Positions 1 to 10,991 of a stretch of DNA of 64,000 nt are shown piece after piece (position 1 is the first letter of the stretch; every line of letters begins with the position of its first letter). The notes below the pieces were generated by a model. That model was not told where the DNA came from. It searched no databases and was given only the letters and a program-made list of their open reading frames with translations. This stretch comes from Xanthostigma xanthostigma (taxonomy: Eukaryota; Arthropoda; Insecta; Raphidioptera; Raphidiidae): the NCBI GenBank assembly GCA_963575645.1, contig OY754469.1, forward strand, positions 49,124,753-49,188,752. Reading direction: 5' to 3'. Position numbers and translations under genes: made by a program.

Positions 1-1461
1 TCTTATAAATGCATACATATATGTGCATTTCCGTTCCAACGGATACATTTAAATGGTATATTGGAAAAGTATATTCAATAATTATATTGTGAATTATTAA
101 AAAAATATGAAAAAAAAATCATTTTATCAAAACTATTTTTTTTTAAATGTAAAATGTTTGTTCAGTTCAATTTATTTCATAATTCTATTTTAAGATCTTC
201 AAGTACTAAGGCTCTCTTGATCTAGTACGAAATAATATTTTCCTTACTATTTTCAAAAATAATTTGACGTTTCCGACATGTAGATTAAACTTCCAGTTTC
301 ACTTAAATATATTTAACGATCTTTATTTTCAAATTCATTGATGTATTTCACAATTTATGCGAAAAGACAAAATGATTAAATAATTTGTCGTTAGTGAAAT
401 GAGACGTAGAAAATAATCTCGTATCTCATTTACTTGAATTATTGCCTCGAGCTAAAATAGTGACTTTTAATATTTTTCATCTATATATGAAATGTGAACT
501 GACTTTATGTTGGTAACTGCTTTTGTTAAAGTCGTACTTGCTCTTCCAACTTTATAGGAACTTTAATGTGCCACGGATGTCTTCCTTCAAATTTCACAGT
601 AAAATTCGAAGCTCGCAATCTACTCTAAATTCAATTTGACTAATTGGTTCTAATATGCAGGTCTTAAAAGCGTAATTTTATAGATAAAAAAAAACATTAT
701 TTAATTAGAAAAAATTTTTCTAAAGAAATGTTTTCGGGATTTATGTGTGTAAATTAAAAATGTATTTTTATTAATGAATTTTATTATTTTAGCTCGATCT
801 TCACCCATCGAGTTATCTTATGAAATTTTAAATTTGATAATATATAATGTATTATGCCATTCAATTTTTTAGCACAGCTATTTTTAATAAAAAATCAAAG
901 TTGTTAATTTTATTGTATTTATTTAGTATTAAATATTGATATTTGTTATTCGTTGGCTTGGTTACCTATATATAATATGTTCCACGTGTTCGCAATAAAA
1001 TTATCTACATTTTCATATAATATGACAATATAGAAAACTCTATAACTACAAAATACTAATTCGAAAGTGCCTGTCTACCTGGTTTTATGCAAGAAATCAA
1101 AATGTCGACCAAACTTTGGCATTTAATATACATAATATTTACTTTCGATTGGTGATAAATTTATCTGAAAACTGGATAACTACATTTCAGAAATAAAATT
1201 TACAACTTTAATTTTTTATTTAAAATAGTTGTGCCAAGAAATTGAATGTCAACCAAATCAATTCTTCATCAAAACATTATATTATCAAATGTCAAATTAC
1301 ACTAGAAAACTAGATGGGTGAAGAACGAGCCAAATCGGGATCTTGTACTATAGGTAAGGTTTATTCTTCCTAATCAAACGTTGAACTCTTTTTAAAACTG
1401 TACAATATTTTCACAAAAATAATAATGGGTAGATAAAGAATCTACATAAACCATAAATACA
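1..1461. other. AT-rich intergenic stretch
   Basis: No coding region or repeat with a partner elsewhere in the window was recognised. The sequence is dominated by A/T runs and short ORFs without family features. Confidence 0.6.
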
Positions 1462-1605
1462 AATCTTTGATTAACGTCTGATTAGAACTCTTCAATAAAT
1501 AAAATTATCGACCAATTTTTCAAATCGAAACGTTAATGTATTAGGTAATTATATTTTTTGTTAATATATTGTCTGAAAAATTGGTCGATAATTTTATTTA
1601 TTGAA
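1462..1605. repeat. Penelope-like terminal piece, hairpin form
   Basis: Two arms (about 1494-1522 and 1574-1602) are inverted copies of one sequence containing AAATTATCGACCAATTTTTC. Between them lies AATCGAAACGTTAATGTATT, also found at 63671-63687. Related copies sit at 58282-58425 and 63641-63785. An inverted end around a GAAACGTT motif is typical of terminal fragments of Penelope-like retroelements. That assignment is inference. Confidence 0.45.
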
Positions 1606-1702
1606 ACGATAAATACAGTTATTAACAAAATATATTACAGTTTAAAATTTAACTCCTTTCCAGGATCTTTAGAAAGGATGTAGCTTAAATAAAAAATATA
1701 AA

Positions 1703-1835
1703 TAGTTTAGTTTAGTTTAGTTTATTAATTCTCCAGAGACAATACAAACATTGTATGGATTTGTCAAATACAAAAAATCAAATATAAAAATACATCAAAT
1801 TTCTAACGTAAGAATTTAAAAGTTACAATAAAAAA
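1703..1835 (-). repeat. LINE 3' untranslated region and tail
   Basis: On the minus strand the retrotransposon ORF is followed by about 130 bases of non-coding sequence. It ends in short tandem units, read on the plus strand as TTTAGTTTAGTTTAGTTTA. Short tandem 3' tails instead of poly(A) are usual for CR1-group LINEs. The outer flank (about 1685-1702) is A-rich. Confidence 0.65.
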
Positions 1836-4457
1836 TTATTTTGAATATTCCTGTATATTGTAAAAACATCCATCTATTAAAAACTTTTTTAAGTGTTTTT
1901 TAAAAATTTCTAAATTGTCAATACTTTTTAAGGAAAGCGGAAGATTATTGAAAAACCTAGAACCTGCGCACACAGGAGTTCTGCTATATGTTGTCGAATT
2001 AAATTTATAGTTCCTTAATTCTGCACACTGTCGAGTTCCGTAGTCATGTATGGTAGAATTAGCAGCATAAAGTTGGTTTTTGTATTTAAAAACGTTTAGT
2101 AATAGTTTATATAAATATATGGATGTAAGTGTCATAATATTATATTTTTTGAAAATTTCACGACACGATTCACGGAATTTAACATTAAAAATCAAGCGCA
2201 ATATTCTTTTCTGTAAAATAAATATGCGATTTACGTTAACAGACTGACCCCACAATGATACATTATAGCTAAGGTGACAGTATACTAGTGCGTAGTACAT
2301 GGACACTAACTGTTCTACATTTAAAAAAGATTTAACATTTTTGATGGCAAAATAAGCACTGTTCAGTTTATTACAAATTTTGTCTATGTGTAGATGCCAT
2401 GTTAATTTGTCGTCCATTACACATCCTAGAAAATTGCATGAATTTGATAGATGAATACTAACAGAATCTATTTTCAGATTTAGCTTAGGCGTAAGTCTAC
2501 GTTTGTGGAAGTAAATACAATTTGTTTTGGTGACATTTAATACTAATCTGTTTTTTACACACCAAGTGTGAAAATCGCTAAGAATTGAATTCACTTTAAT
2601 CTCCAGGTCTGCGATGGTAGATGCACTGACCGCTATTGAAGTATCATCTGCGAATAGAGATAACTGTCCTTCTGATATATTTGTGGGAAGGTCGTTAATA
2701 AAAATTAGAAATAATAATGGACTTAGAACAGAACCCTGAGGCACACCTAACTCGCAAGCATAGTCGATCGATCGACAATTATTAACAGATATCACAATTT
2801 TTCTGTTGGAAATGAATGACATTATCCAGTTGTTTATAACGCCGCGAATACCCAAACAATTCAGTTTTTCTTGCAAAAATGTGTGATTGACACAGTCGAA
2901 AGCTCGAGTGAGATCAAAAAAGATGCCCATTACATGTTTGTTTGAGTCCAAGTTGCTGTTCAGGAATTCAACAAAATTAAAAGCTGCTGATTCACAAGAA
3001 AAATTTGCTCGAAAACCATGTTGAAGAGGTGTGATGAGATTATATTTATTTAAAAAAGTAACTATGAATTTATAAATGACTTTTTCGAATATTTTTGAAA
3101 AGGTTGAAAGCAATGATATGGGACGGTAGTTAGCTAAATTGTCTCGATCACCTTTCTTATATAGTGGTTTCACTAAGCAAGTTTTGAGCAAAGATGGAAA
3201 AATTCCATTTTTTATTGATAGATTTAGTAAATATGTTAGAGGGGTTAAAATAGATTCTACTGTAGCTTTTAAGATTTTTATTGGCACTTCATCAATACCA
3301 TACGAGTTTTTGTTCGATAAATTTTTCAGAGCCTCTAATATGTCACTTTCCTGAGCTTCTGGGATGTAAAGAGAGTTACAGATATTATCCGACGTTGTAC
3401 AGTCCGTAAATAATGAGTTAGCATATGAAGATTCAATTGTTTCAGTGCCAATATTAGAAAAGTATTTTCCAAAAATGTTTGATATTTGAGCAGAATCATT
3501 TACTTTAACACCTTCATGTGTTAACGTAATGAAATTATTGGACTTTGAATTACTTTTAGGCTTAATTGTTGAGTTTATCACAGTCCATAATTCTTTAGTA
3601 CTGTTTATGGATTCACTAATTTTAGTTTGATAAAATATTTTTTTAGCCTCACTGATATTATGTTTGTGAATTTTTTTAAGTGACTTGTAATAGTTAATTA
3701 AATTTATGTCTTTTGTGTTTTTAACCAACCAATAAATGTTTTTTAACTGACATGATTCATTGATAATTGAACTATTTATCCAGTTTTTATGATTGCTTTC
3801 TTTTATCTTGTGATTGCATAATTTCTTAGGAAAGCATATGTTCATATGCCATTCAAATTTACTCCAGAATAATGAGAATGCATGCTCTATATCGTCACAC
3901 TCTAATACATCAGCCCAATTTTCAGTAGATAAAAGTGTTTTAAAACACTCAATATTAGTTTGATTAAACGATCTTTTAGGCTCCTTATTACCACTTTCCT
4001 CTTCGGTAGCTGTTACCTCATTTTTATCAGTCCAGATGCAAACCTGAGCACTGTGATCTGATAAATCTGGATCATCAATATAGAACTCACAGTCAGCTGT
4101 ATGAACGTTGGACACCATATAATCAATAGCACTGTTAATTCGTGTGGGTTCGTTTAGTGAACTCTGCAAATTAAAGTTAGAAAATAAATCAAACAATTGC
4201 ACTTTATCATTGGTATCTTTAAGCATGTTTATATTGAAATCACCGCAGAGAAAAATTGACTTGTGATATTTGGTTACGTCATCAAGCACATAGTTTAATC
4301 TTTTAATAAAATTTTTGGTGTTAGATTTGTTATAATTGCTGCGATATACACATATCAAACACATGTCTTTAGCTGATATGACTGCACACTCAAAATCGAA
4401 CTCAACCGGAATTTTAAACGAGAGTTTCTCAAAAAGAAATGCGTTAGGAAGTACCAT
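1836..4457 (-). CDS. Non-LTR retrotransposon ORF2 (endonuclease C-terminal part plus reverse transcriptase), CR1/Jockey group
   Basis: This 873-residue ORF copies element RNA into the genome by target-primed reverse transcription. Residues 1-140 are the C-terminal half of an AP-type endonuclease, with CGDFN at 71-75 and SDHS at 133-136. The N-terminal half with the first catalytic Asn and Glu is absent, so the copy is 5' truncated; an in-frame TAA lies directly before the ATG. The reverse transcriptase follows, with KPLYKKGD at 430, NYRPISLL at 443, FDLTRAFD at 514 (catalytic Asp 515), GVPQGSVLSP at 571 and FADD at 602-605 (catalytic Asp pair). The C-terminus has HDYGTR near 804 and the usual NNLP...FKKHLKKFL tail. 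The absence of stops over 2.6 kb suggests recent insertion. The motifs favour the CR1/Daphne/Jockey group; the exact clade needs a tree. Autonomous mobility is unlikely because half of the endonuclease is missing. Confidence 0.93.
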   Translation of the reverse strand: MVLPNAFLFEKLSFKIPVEFDFECAVISAKDMCLICVYRSNYNKSNTKNFIKRLNYVLDDVTKYHKSIFLCGDFNINMLKDTNDKVQLFDLFSNFNLQSSLNEPTRINSAIDYMVSNVHTADCEFYIDDPDLSDHSAQVCIWTDKNEVTATEEESGNKEPKRSFNQTNIECFKTLLSTENWADVLECDDIEHAFSLFWSKFEWHMNICFPKKLCNHKIKESNHKNWINSSIINESCQLKNIYWLVKNTKDINLINYYKSLKKIHKHNISEAKKIFYQTKISESINSTKELWTVINSTIKPKSNSKSNNFITLTHEGVKVNDSAQISNIFGKYFSNIGTETIESSYANSLFTDCTTSDNICNSLYIPEAQESDILEALKNLSNKNSYGIDEVPIKILKATVESILTPLTYLLNLSIKNGIFPSLLKTCLVKPLYKKGDRDNLANYRPISLLSTFSKIFEKVIYKFIVTFLNKYNLITPLQHGFRANFSCESAAFNFVEFLNSNLDSNKHVMGIFFDLTRAFDCVNHTFLQEKLNCLGIRGVINNWIMSFISNRKIVISVNNCRSIDYACELGVPQGSVLSPLLFLIFINDLPTNISEGQLSLFADDTSIAVSASTIADLEIKVNSILSDFHTWCVKNRLVLNVTKTNCIYFHKRRLTPKLNLKIDSVSIHLSNSCNFLGCVMDDKLTWHLHIDKICNKLNSAYFAIKNVKSFLNVEQLVSMYYALVYCHLSYNVSLWGQSVNVNRIFILQKRILRLIFNVKFRESCREIFKKYNIMTLTSIYLYKLLLNVFKYKNQLYAANSTIHDYGTRQCAELRNYKFNSTTYSRTPVCAGSRFFNNLPLSLKSIDNLEIFKKHLKKFLIDGCFYNIQEYSK

Positions 4458-5229
4458 TTAATTCGTTTTTACAAGGTGAAGTAAATAATAATTAAAGAAT
4501 CCACTGTACGTTGGTAAAATCAGATATCTTTGTAGAAATTAATGTCTTATATATAGTCGGCTAAGCAATAAATTTTTGCTTCTTTCAGCTAATCGATTTC
4601 TTGTTAACCGAAAGCCACGAAATAAAATATAGAATTGAAATGTTTAAATCAAAATTTCAGAAATTAAATAAAAGAATTCCATAATTGAATCGGTAAAAAG
4701 AAACATAGCATGAAATCACAGTCTTCGTGACTCAAATATTGAGTATATATTATTTGTATTACACGAAACATGAAAGGATGAGTTGGCGGAGCAAGGAGGG
4801 GGGGAAGGAGCGGGGTTAAGCGAAGGAAAAAAGGGAAACTTATAAAATAAATCGTCCGCATATCACATAAGATTCGATTTAATCTTTATATATGTTACCA
4901 ATATTTTTATGATTTTAGCAAACTTTCATTTTCTATAGAAGATATAAAATGTTTTATATCCCTGCCTGAAGGAATTATCGGGATTAACTCCGTTGGTTAG
5001 TCGAAAACTTCTCCTTAGCTCCTCGCTATATACGGGAATGTACAGGAGTATAATTAGTTCCTCCATGGTGGTAGGACTCTGTTCGCACGTGCCGAACTCC
5101 CGGAATCTTTTATTTCGTGCCCAGTTCACTGGCGTTCCGGAACTCACTGTATCTCGCTTCATTTGTATACAGGGTATCGCACAAACACGACTCCGTTCCT
5201 TTATAAATAGTGTAAACTTCATTTAACGT
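4458..5229. other. Unassigned stretch
   Basis: This holds a G-rich run near 4795-4820 and a more GC-balanced block at 4970-5220. The block is open on both strands (98 codons minus, 77 codons plus), but neither translation shows a family motif. I do not call a gene. Confidence 0.5.
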
Positions 5230-5486
5230 CACTCGATATAACGACAAACTCCTTAAAACGTCGTTATTACTTAGGTAACTCTAGTTGATTTACCTTGTTG
5301 CTCATACAATGATACACTCTAATTGTTATTTTGTTGCTTTGTTGTCGGTATCATGCGTACCAAATATTCTAAGAAATTCGTTCTTTTGTTTGTTGGTATT
5401 ATCTTTGAACTTTCATATATTTAGCTCAGCTGCTTATCGATAAGTTATCATATTCTTAGTTGCCCACAAACTTGCAAACTGTGAAC

Positions 5487-5618
5487 ATGGCGAGTAAACG
5501 AAAATCTTTATGTATTGACGAAAATGTTTTATTAATACGCGCAATAGAGGCGGCAGAAAAGATAAGTGATGTTGGAAGACGCTTTGGATTCAGTCGCTCG
5601 ACCGTATCGACAATATGG
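5487..5618 (+). pseudogene. Tigger/pogo-type transposase, N-terminal HTH fragment
   Basis: The translation starts MASKRKSLCIDENVLLIRAI and continues through SDVGRRFGFSRSTVSTIW. This is the psq/CENP-B N-terminal helix-turn-helix of pogo-group (Tc1/mariner superfamily) transposases, which binds the element ends. The ATG at 5487 was chosen because the similarity begins there and the context is GAACATGG; an earlier in-frame ATG at 5460 adds only unrelated residues. Similarity stops after Trp 44, and no second DNA-binding domain or DDE catalytic core follows. Upstream, near 5235-5265, short pieces such as CGATATAACGAC recall pogo termini. It is a truncated, non-functional relic. Confidence 0.72.
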
Positions 5619-5681
5619 ATTATTGGAATAATGGATTATTTCTTCTCTCCGTTTAACGACAACTCTCAATATCGTCACAAA

Positions 5682-5894
5682 GTGCGCTCGTCGGTGATCG
5701 TTCGTTGCCTTTGTCACTTGTCGCTTTCCTGCTTTAAAGTACAGTCTAGTACGCTATTGTCAAGTTGTTATTGCTATGTTAGTTTTGTTGAGTTGCAAGT
5801 TTGAAGTTTTTCAACAGACTGTACAAGCGCAAGCCCGCATTCGCATCTAAATTCCGAGAATCCGAGCCTTTTAGATTCGTGGCGCGTATTATAC
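5682..5894 (+). repeat. Dispersed repeat, copy 1 (partner at 53072-53286)
   Basis: From GTGCGCTCGTCGGTGA to GTATTATAC this matches 53072-53286 on the same strand with scattered substitutions and a small indel. Both copies include TTTTTCAACAGACTGTACAA. There is no ORF and no clear terminal inverted repeat, so the class is unknown. Copy 1 directly follows the Tigger fragment, which may belong to the same element. Confidence 0.7.
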
Positions 5895-6440
5895 GGTTTC
5901 CGAATCAATCACGTGATCGACTGGTCATTTGAGACAGTAGACCCTGTAGATGCGCGGTTGTCATGTTCCGATAACTCGCCGCTTAATACGTTATTGTGTG
6001 AAACTTGTATAAATTGGGTTAACGTCCTGCTCGACGCACCGTCCGTCTGTCTGTCTGTCCAACGCAACAACAACAACACTAATAAATTCCTTAATTATGA
6101 ACAGAACAAACGCTCAGATGTTATTGATGGTGTGCTGTTATTGATTTATTATTGGCTTCGTCTGTTCGGATGACCGCATCAGGAATTGGACGCAACGCTA
6201 CTGTTTACTAATTAAGATTAGATGCGTCTTGTGGCTGCCAAAACTAATTATTGAACACGCCTAAAGAAGACCAAAACCGTGTTGGCTTACATTTTTTAAC
6301 CCGCAAAATTCAGAATAAACAATCGTCATGTAAAACTTCTTATAACTATAATAAAAATCGTAATTTATATTTACAGCTCGGCTAAGCAATAATAGATGCT
6401 CAAAAAATCGAATAATGTGCTTCGAAAAAATCTTTCAAAA
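5895..6440. other. Unassigned stretch
   Basis: Contains a short CTGT run near 6045-6060 and a CAACAACAACA run near 6066. No gene is seen; an 86-codon ORF here has no family features. Confidence 0.5.
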
Positions 6441-6845
6441 AAAGAAAACTTCATTGCAAACTGATTTTATTTAAAGATGAAAAAATGTGTTGACCCGATT
6501 AAATTAAAGTCCGGAAGTATTGTTGCGCGCCCCCTGTTGGGACGACTATGAATTCTGTAGAATCTTCTAGCAACAACGACACTGGAAAGCACGTCAAAAC
6601 CCGACCTTCTTAGAAGTGCGTGGAGTTTGCAACGCACGCTAGAAATGTTGAGATGCTTCCAGAACATTTCTAAGAAGGTCGGGTTTTTACCTGCTTTCCA
6701 TTGTTGTTGTTGCTAGAAGATTCTACAGAATTCATAGTCGTCCCAACAGGGGGCGCACAGCAATACTTTCCGGACTTTAATTTAATCGGGTCAACAATTT
6801 TTTTCATCTTTAAATACAATTAGTTTGCAATAAAGTTTTCATTCT
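6441..6845. repeat. Long foldback element
   Basis: Arms at about 6441-6615 and 6667-6845 are reverse complements with few differences. They share, for example, AATTAAAGTCCGGAAGTATT, and the arm pieces read CCCCCTGTTGGGACGACTAT and its complement. The loop is about 50 bases. A 66-codon ORF inside is a by-product of the palindrome. Confidence 0.85.
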
Positions 6846-6930
6846 TATGAACAACTCACGAACAACTAACCAACTGACTGACTCTAGCCAACCACTCCGC
6901 TCGCATTTTATAGCTTCGTCCCCCGCTTAG

Positions 6931-7066
6931 CGAATGTTCTGGAAGCATCTCAACATTTCTTCACATACATTGCATTCTCCAGGCATTTCTAAGAAGGTCG
7001 GATTTTTTACCTGCTTTCCATTGTTGATGATTCTACAGAATCCATAGTCATCCTAACAGGGGGCAC
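6931..7066. repeat. Partial further copy of the 6441-6845 foldback
   Basis: Two pieces, 6931-6959 and about 6983-7066, repeat the loop side and right arm of the neighbouring foldback with point changes and small deletions. This suggests a second, degraded insertion or a local duplication. Confidence 0.75.
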
Positions 7067-7685
7067 GAAACACTATGTTTTGGAGCATTAGATTCATTGC
7101 GGCTTCAAATGTGACGAATCTAAATTTTTAGTACAGATCAAAATGTTTTATGCTTTATTGTGAAATGGGAAGATCGTAGGATCTGAAGCCTTTGATTTTT
7201 AAGTTATCACATAATTTTATAACCTAGCAGCGTTCTCACTGATAATACTGATAATATACGACCACAATTCAAGAACAAAAACGTTCAAAAATGATATAAC
7301 GAACGCACTGAAAGAAATTAAGGTTAATCAGTACAAAGCTAGGTTTGACTCAAAGTACAACACATAGAAATATATTTTAATTAAACATAACTTATTTGAT
7401 ATATAAAAAGTAACAGCTGTATATAAACATTGTTAGCGAAATGAAAACACTGTTACGATCATGAAGAATAAAACACAATGTAATATAAAAGATATAAATA
7501 AGTTGGAACGTGTGAGGTGGACTTTATATCCCGAACCAAGTTCATTATCGTACAATAAATTGTAGACGTGCGTAGTTTACTTGACACTATATCAAAGTCA
7601 GTCGGGCGTTTTCTCCCCATTTTGTACACTTTACTGTGTGGTGTGTATCTTGTAGAGAGAGATTGGACAAACAAAAAAAAAAAAA
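7067..7685. other. Unassigned stretch
   Basis: AT-rich, with one 71-codon minus ORF that lacks recognisable features. No gene called. Confidence 0.5.
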
Positions 7686-8296
7686 TTGGTTGTCTGTAAA
7701 CTGTAAAGTCGATTTACGGACGATAGTTTTACGTGATAACGTATTCCGTAATACATAACCTAAATTTATATAATAATTATAATAATTCGAATCTATGATA
7801 TTGCATCTTTCGCTTCAAATTTAGGTTAATTTTTTTTATTTAAATTACTCACCATATAATATAATTGTTTTTTTTTTAACTTTCTTTCGTATTTATTTTA
7901 AGTCTCAAAGATTAGCTGTCATAATATTTATAAAACAATTGTTTCACTGTTTATAATATAAAATTCCAAAACCTACTTACAATATTTAAGTATTTTCATA
8001 CGTCAAAAAATTGATTTTTATAATGATAAAATTTGTAAGAAAACGATTTTTTCGAGAGATGAGACCTAGCTAAAACGATTTTTTGCCCCCCAAAATTCCT
8101 TTTCAGTAAATTTCATCCAAATCGATCGGGCCGTTTTCGCGAAAAGCACGCACAGGGTCAGGCGGAACGTTACGCGTTACGAACGTTAGGAACGTTACGC
8201 GTTAGGAACGTTACACTTTTTCGTGCATGCAGCCGGTGTTTTATCAATTTATAAGATTGGTGATTCATCAATTTATAAGACGTTATCACGTCAAAA
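7686..8296. mobile_element. Inverted-repeat element, family I copy 1
   Basis: One end reads TTGGTTGTCTGTAA and then TTTTACGTGATAACGTATTC. The other end reads GACGTTATCACGTCAA. TTTACGTGATAACGT and TTGACGTGATAACGT are therefore inverted near the two ends. The same sequence recurs at 54199-54772 (reverse orientation) and, interrupted, at 18419-19288. No ORF. The superfamily is unknown. Confidence 0.75.
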
Positions 8297-8790
8297 ATGA
8301 CCAAGTGTGAGTCGGACTCGCGCACTGAGGGTTCCATACTGTACATAGAGGTTTATCAAAAGTTTTATTAACATTACGAGAAGCGCAAATCCGGCTTGGT
8401 TAAGATTCGCATTTCGAAGTTTGAGGTTATATTAACATATTAATATTCTTCTTAAAAAAATATTTTTTTTATTTAACTACAAAACGGATTTTTCCCTTTA
8501 GTAGACATTGCTTCTTGCCAAATTTCATGACTCTAGGTCAACGGGAAGTACCCTATAGGTTTTGATTCCCTTGCGGGTGTCAAAATATGCGGCATAAACG
8601 GCCGTATCTTTTGATTGCGTTTACTTAGAAGTTTGATTTCAGACCTGATTGTTTGATAATAATTAATAATTTCAATTTGATACCTCCACGCGTTCCTGAA
8701 AAAAAGGTCTTGACAGACAGACAGACGGGCAGCTAAGTGATCCTATAAGGATTCCTTTTTTAAGCGCTTTTATTTTGCTTGACTCCGTAT
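8297..8790 (+). repeat. Insect-type interspersed repeat (SINE- or Helitron-like)
   Basis: It begins near AAGTGTGAGTCGGACTCGCG and GAGGGTTCCATACTGT. It includes TTTCATGACTCTAGGTCAAC and ends with repeated GACAGACAGACGG units. These phrases match, from memory, very abundant repeats of Lepidoptera and Hemiptera. No coding capacity and no exact ends were found. Confidence 0.5.
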
Positions 8791-10486
8791 ATTTCTTTGT
8801 TTCAAATCTTGGGACAGCTTTTTGAAAAATCGAAAGGTAAATACGTGTTTATAGTTTTTTTTTAATATAATTACACAGGACATTTTATTTGAAGTTAGAA
8901 AGCTTTTAAGTAAAGTTATTTAAACGTCAATCGATTTTTTTACCCTTGTAATAAGCGCAAGAAGACTGTAAACTTTGTCGGTTTAACCGAAATCGTAACC
9001 TGAATAATACAAAAGTTAATAATTATAGTTAGCACTGAAATACTTACAGTTTTGTATATAACTTTCTGTTATTTGTAAACACATCAATTTTAAAAGACTA
9101 TATTCTATATAATCTCGAATCATAAAATTCATTGACGTTCTATGAATTTGTTTCATAACATGCAAGATTATTTTTTCATAGAGCGCATTAGTGACATTTA
9201 TTTATATTGTAGTAATTAATATTTCGATGATGTTTATTTATTCACTTATATTGATTTTCATAGACAAATGTGTACCTATATTTGAAGTTAGGGTTTTTTA
9301 GCTGTGTTTATAAAATAGCAGCTTGAAATGTCTCATAAAACAATTTAAATTTTATGCTCAAAATATTTGTCTCCTTTTAAGTCTTCAAAAATTTGTCAAC
9401 TGTCATCGGAAAGTACAGTTATGCATAAATTTATATACCAATGTCGGCTATTTTTGCTTTCTAGTACAGCACCATACAAAAGAAACGCGCTTTCTTTTCG
9501 ATCTCAAACTTTCCAAATTCCAGCCCTGCTCTTAAATGCTGCACCGGTTTATCAAAGGAAAAAAAACATTTTTTTCGAAAGAATAATATTGTAAACTATT
9601 TTTGAAGTTAAACTTTTTTAGCGACATATTTGTTTCCAATGCCGTTAAAGGGGAAATCTGTTACCTTAAAGGGGAAAAGATGTATTGTTGAAGCAAAAAG
9701 TTTGCGCCTGATGACGGGTACCAAGTTTTTTTTTTAATTACACATCAAGAAAAAGGTATAAACGGTTTTTTGGTTCAAATTTTACAAGAAAAATTCATTA
9801 TATAAGCTTTTAATACAACTGTATACAAAATACCAAAATAAATTTTTGTAACAATTATTATTATTTTATTCAACAAATTTATGAATTTAAGTTTTTTAAC
9901 ATGAACACTACTTCCTAGTTCATACGCTCCGCTGCCATCTTGCCTCTGTTTCTCTACACGACCACCAGGGTACACCAGTGGCGGCGTGGCTTTTTAAATT
10001 TTTAAATTTGTAAAAAAAGAAATATTGTTATTCTTAAGTGTGTAGGATTTCACAATCGGTGTAGTTCCAAAAATTCTGGGAGCTTGTAGGGCATTGGTAT
10101 TTCTACCTGACGTGGTAGACATTATCAAAGGCGGAGTGTCCTTGTAGGTGGCCCGCTTACCTGTGAGTCGCCTAGAAGAACAATATTTGGAATAATATTG
10201 TTGAGAAACATCCGCAAAAAGTATTATAATTTACACAGCGATATATCCCGGTTTATATCTATATAGAACTGTGTACTACATGCATATAATATATGTATAT
10301 CTGACGAATCGAGAGATCGCGTGTTCGACTCTATGAAAATTCGCCAGTGACTTGGAAGCGAGACTTTGGCTCGCTTGCTGTACAAATTTATAACTTCCTA
10401 AAATAGTATGCATTGTTGTATACCGCATGTTGACCGGAACAAAGAACCTATTATCTTCAACTATTGCTAACAGTAAAAGTTTTTTT
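8791..10486. other. Unassigned AT-rich stretch
   Basis: Several short ORFs of 60-75 codons overlap each other and show no family features. No repeat partner was found in the window. Confidence 0.5.
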
Positions 10487-10991
10487 TAGTGATGTGCCGG
10501 ATCGTTAAAAATGTATATCCGCGGATACGGATCTGAATACGGATTTTTGGTTTCAAGATCCGCGGATACGGATACGGATCTTAACTTTCTTAGAGTACGC
10601 GGCGGTATATATTGCATATCGACCTTTGGAAAGAAACTATCTGTTATGGGAAAAAGTTATTGATCTCTTTAAGAGTTAACTCTCATAACAGATTGTCTCT
10701 TTCCAAAGATCGATGTGCAATATCTCATTATAAAGATACTCACTATGATAAATGTTTCCAATATAAAGGTGCCAAATGCGATTTAAAAAAATAAAAAATA
10801 ATCTGAATGGAATTTAACAGGTTTTCATTATTACTTACTCACCTATGTATATAAAATTTCATCTATGAATTGAAAATTAATAAGGTAAAAGATTCGTAAA
10901 AGATCCGCCAAAAACTAACGGATACGGATACGGATCTTTTTTCTTCCTCGGATATCCGCGGATACGGATACGAATATCCGGCACATTACTA
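10487..10991. mobile_element. hAT-type MITE, copy 1, with 8-bp target duplication
   Basis: Terminal inverted repeats read TAGTGATGTGCCGGAT at the left and, reversed, TAGTAATGTGCCGGAT at the right. Flanks are GTTTTTTT (10479-10486) and GTTTCTTT (10992-10999), an 8-bp duplication with one mismatch, as hAT elements make. The interior near both ends has repeated CGGATACGGAT units. An inner palindrome around CTTTGGAAAGA/TCTTTCCAAAG lies at about 10618-10720. Copy 2 is at 60260-60781. No transposase. Confidence 0.82.

Noticed and set aside
5032..5226. Overlapping ORFs of 98 codons (minus) and 77 codons (plus) in a GC-balanced block
   Set aside because: Neither translation shows a recognisable motif and the two are on opposite strands of the same DNA; no second copy to test conservation.
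5619..5804. C-terminal extension of the Tigger ORF
   Set aside because: Sequence after Trp 44 has no transposase similarity and runs into an unrelated dispersed repeat.
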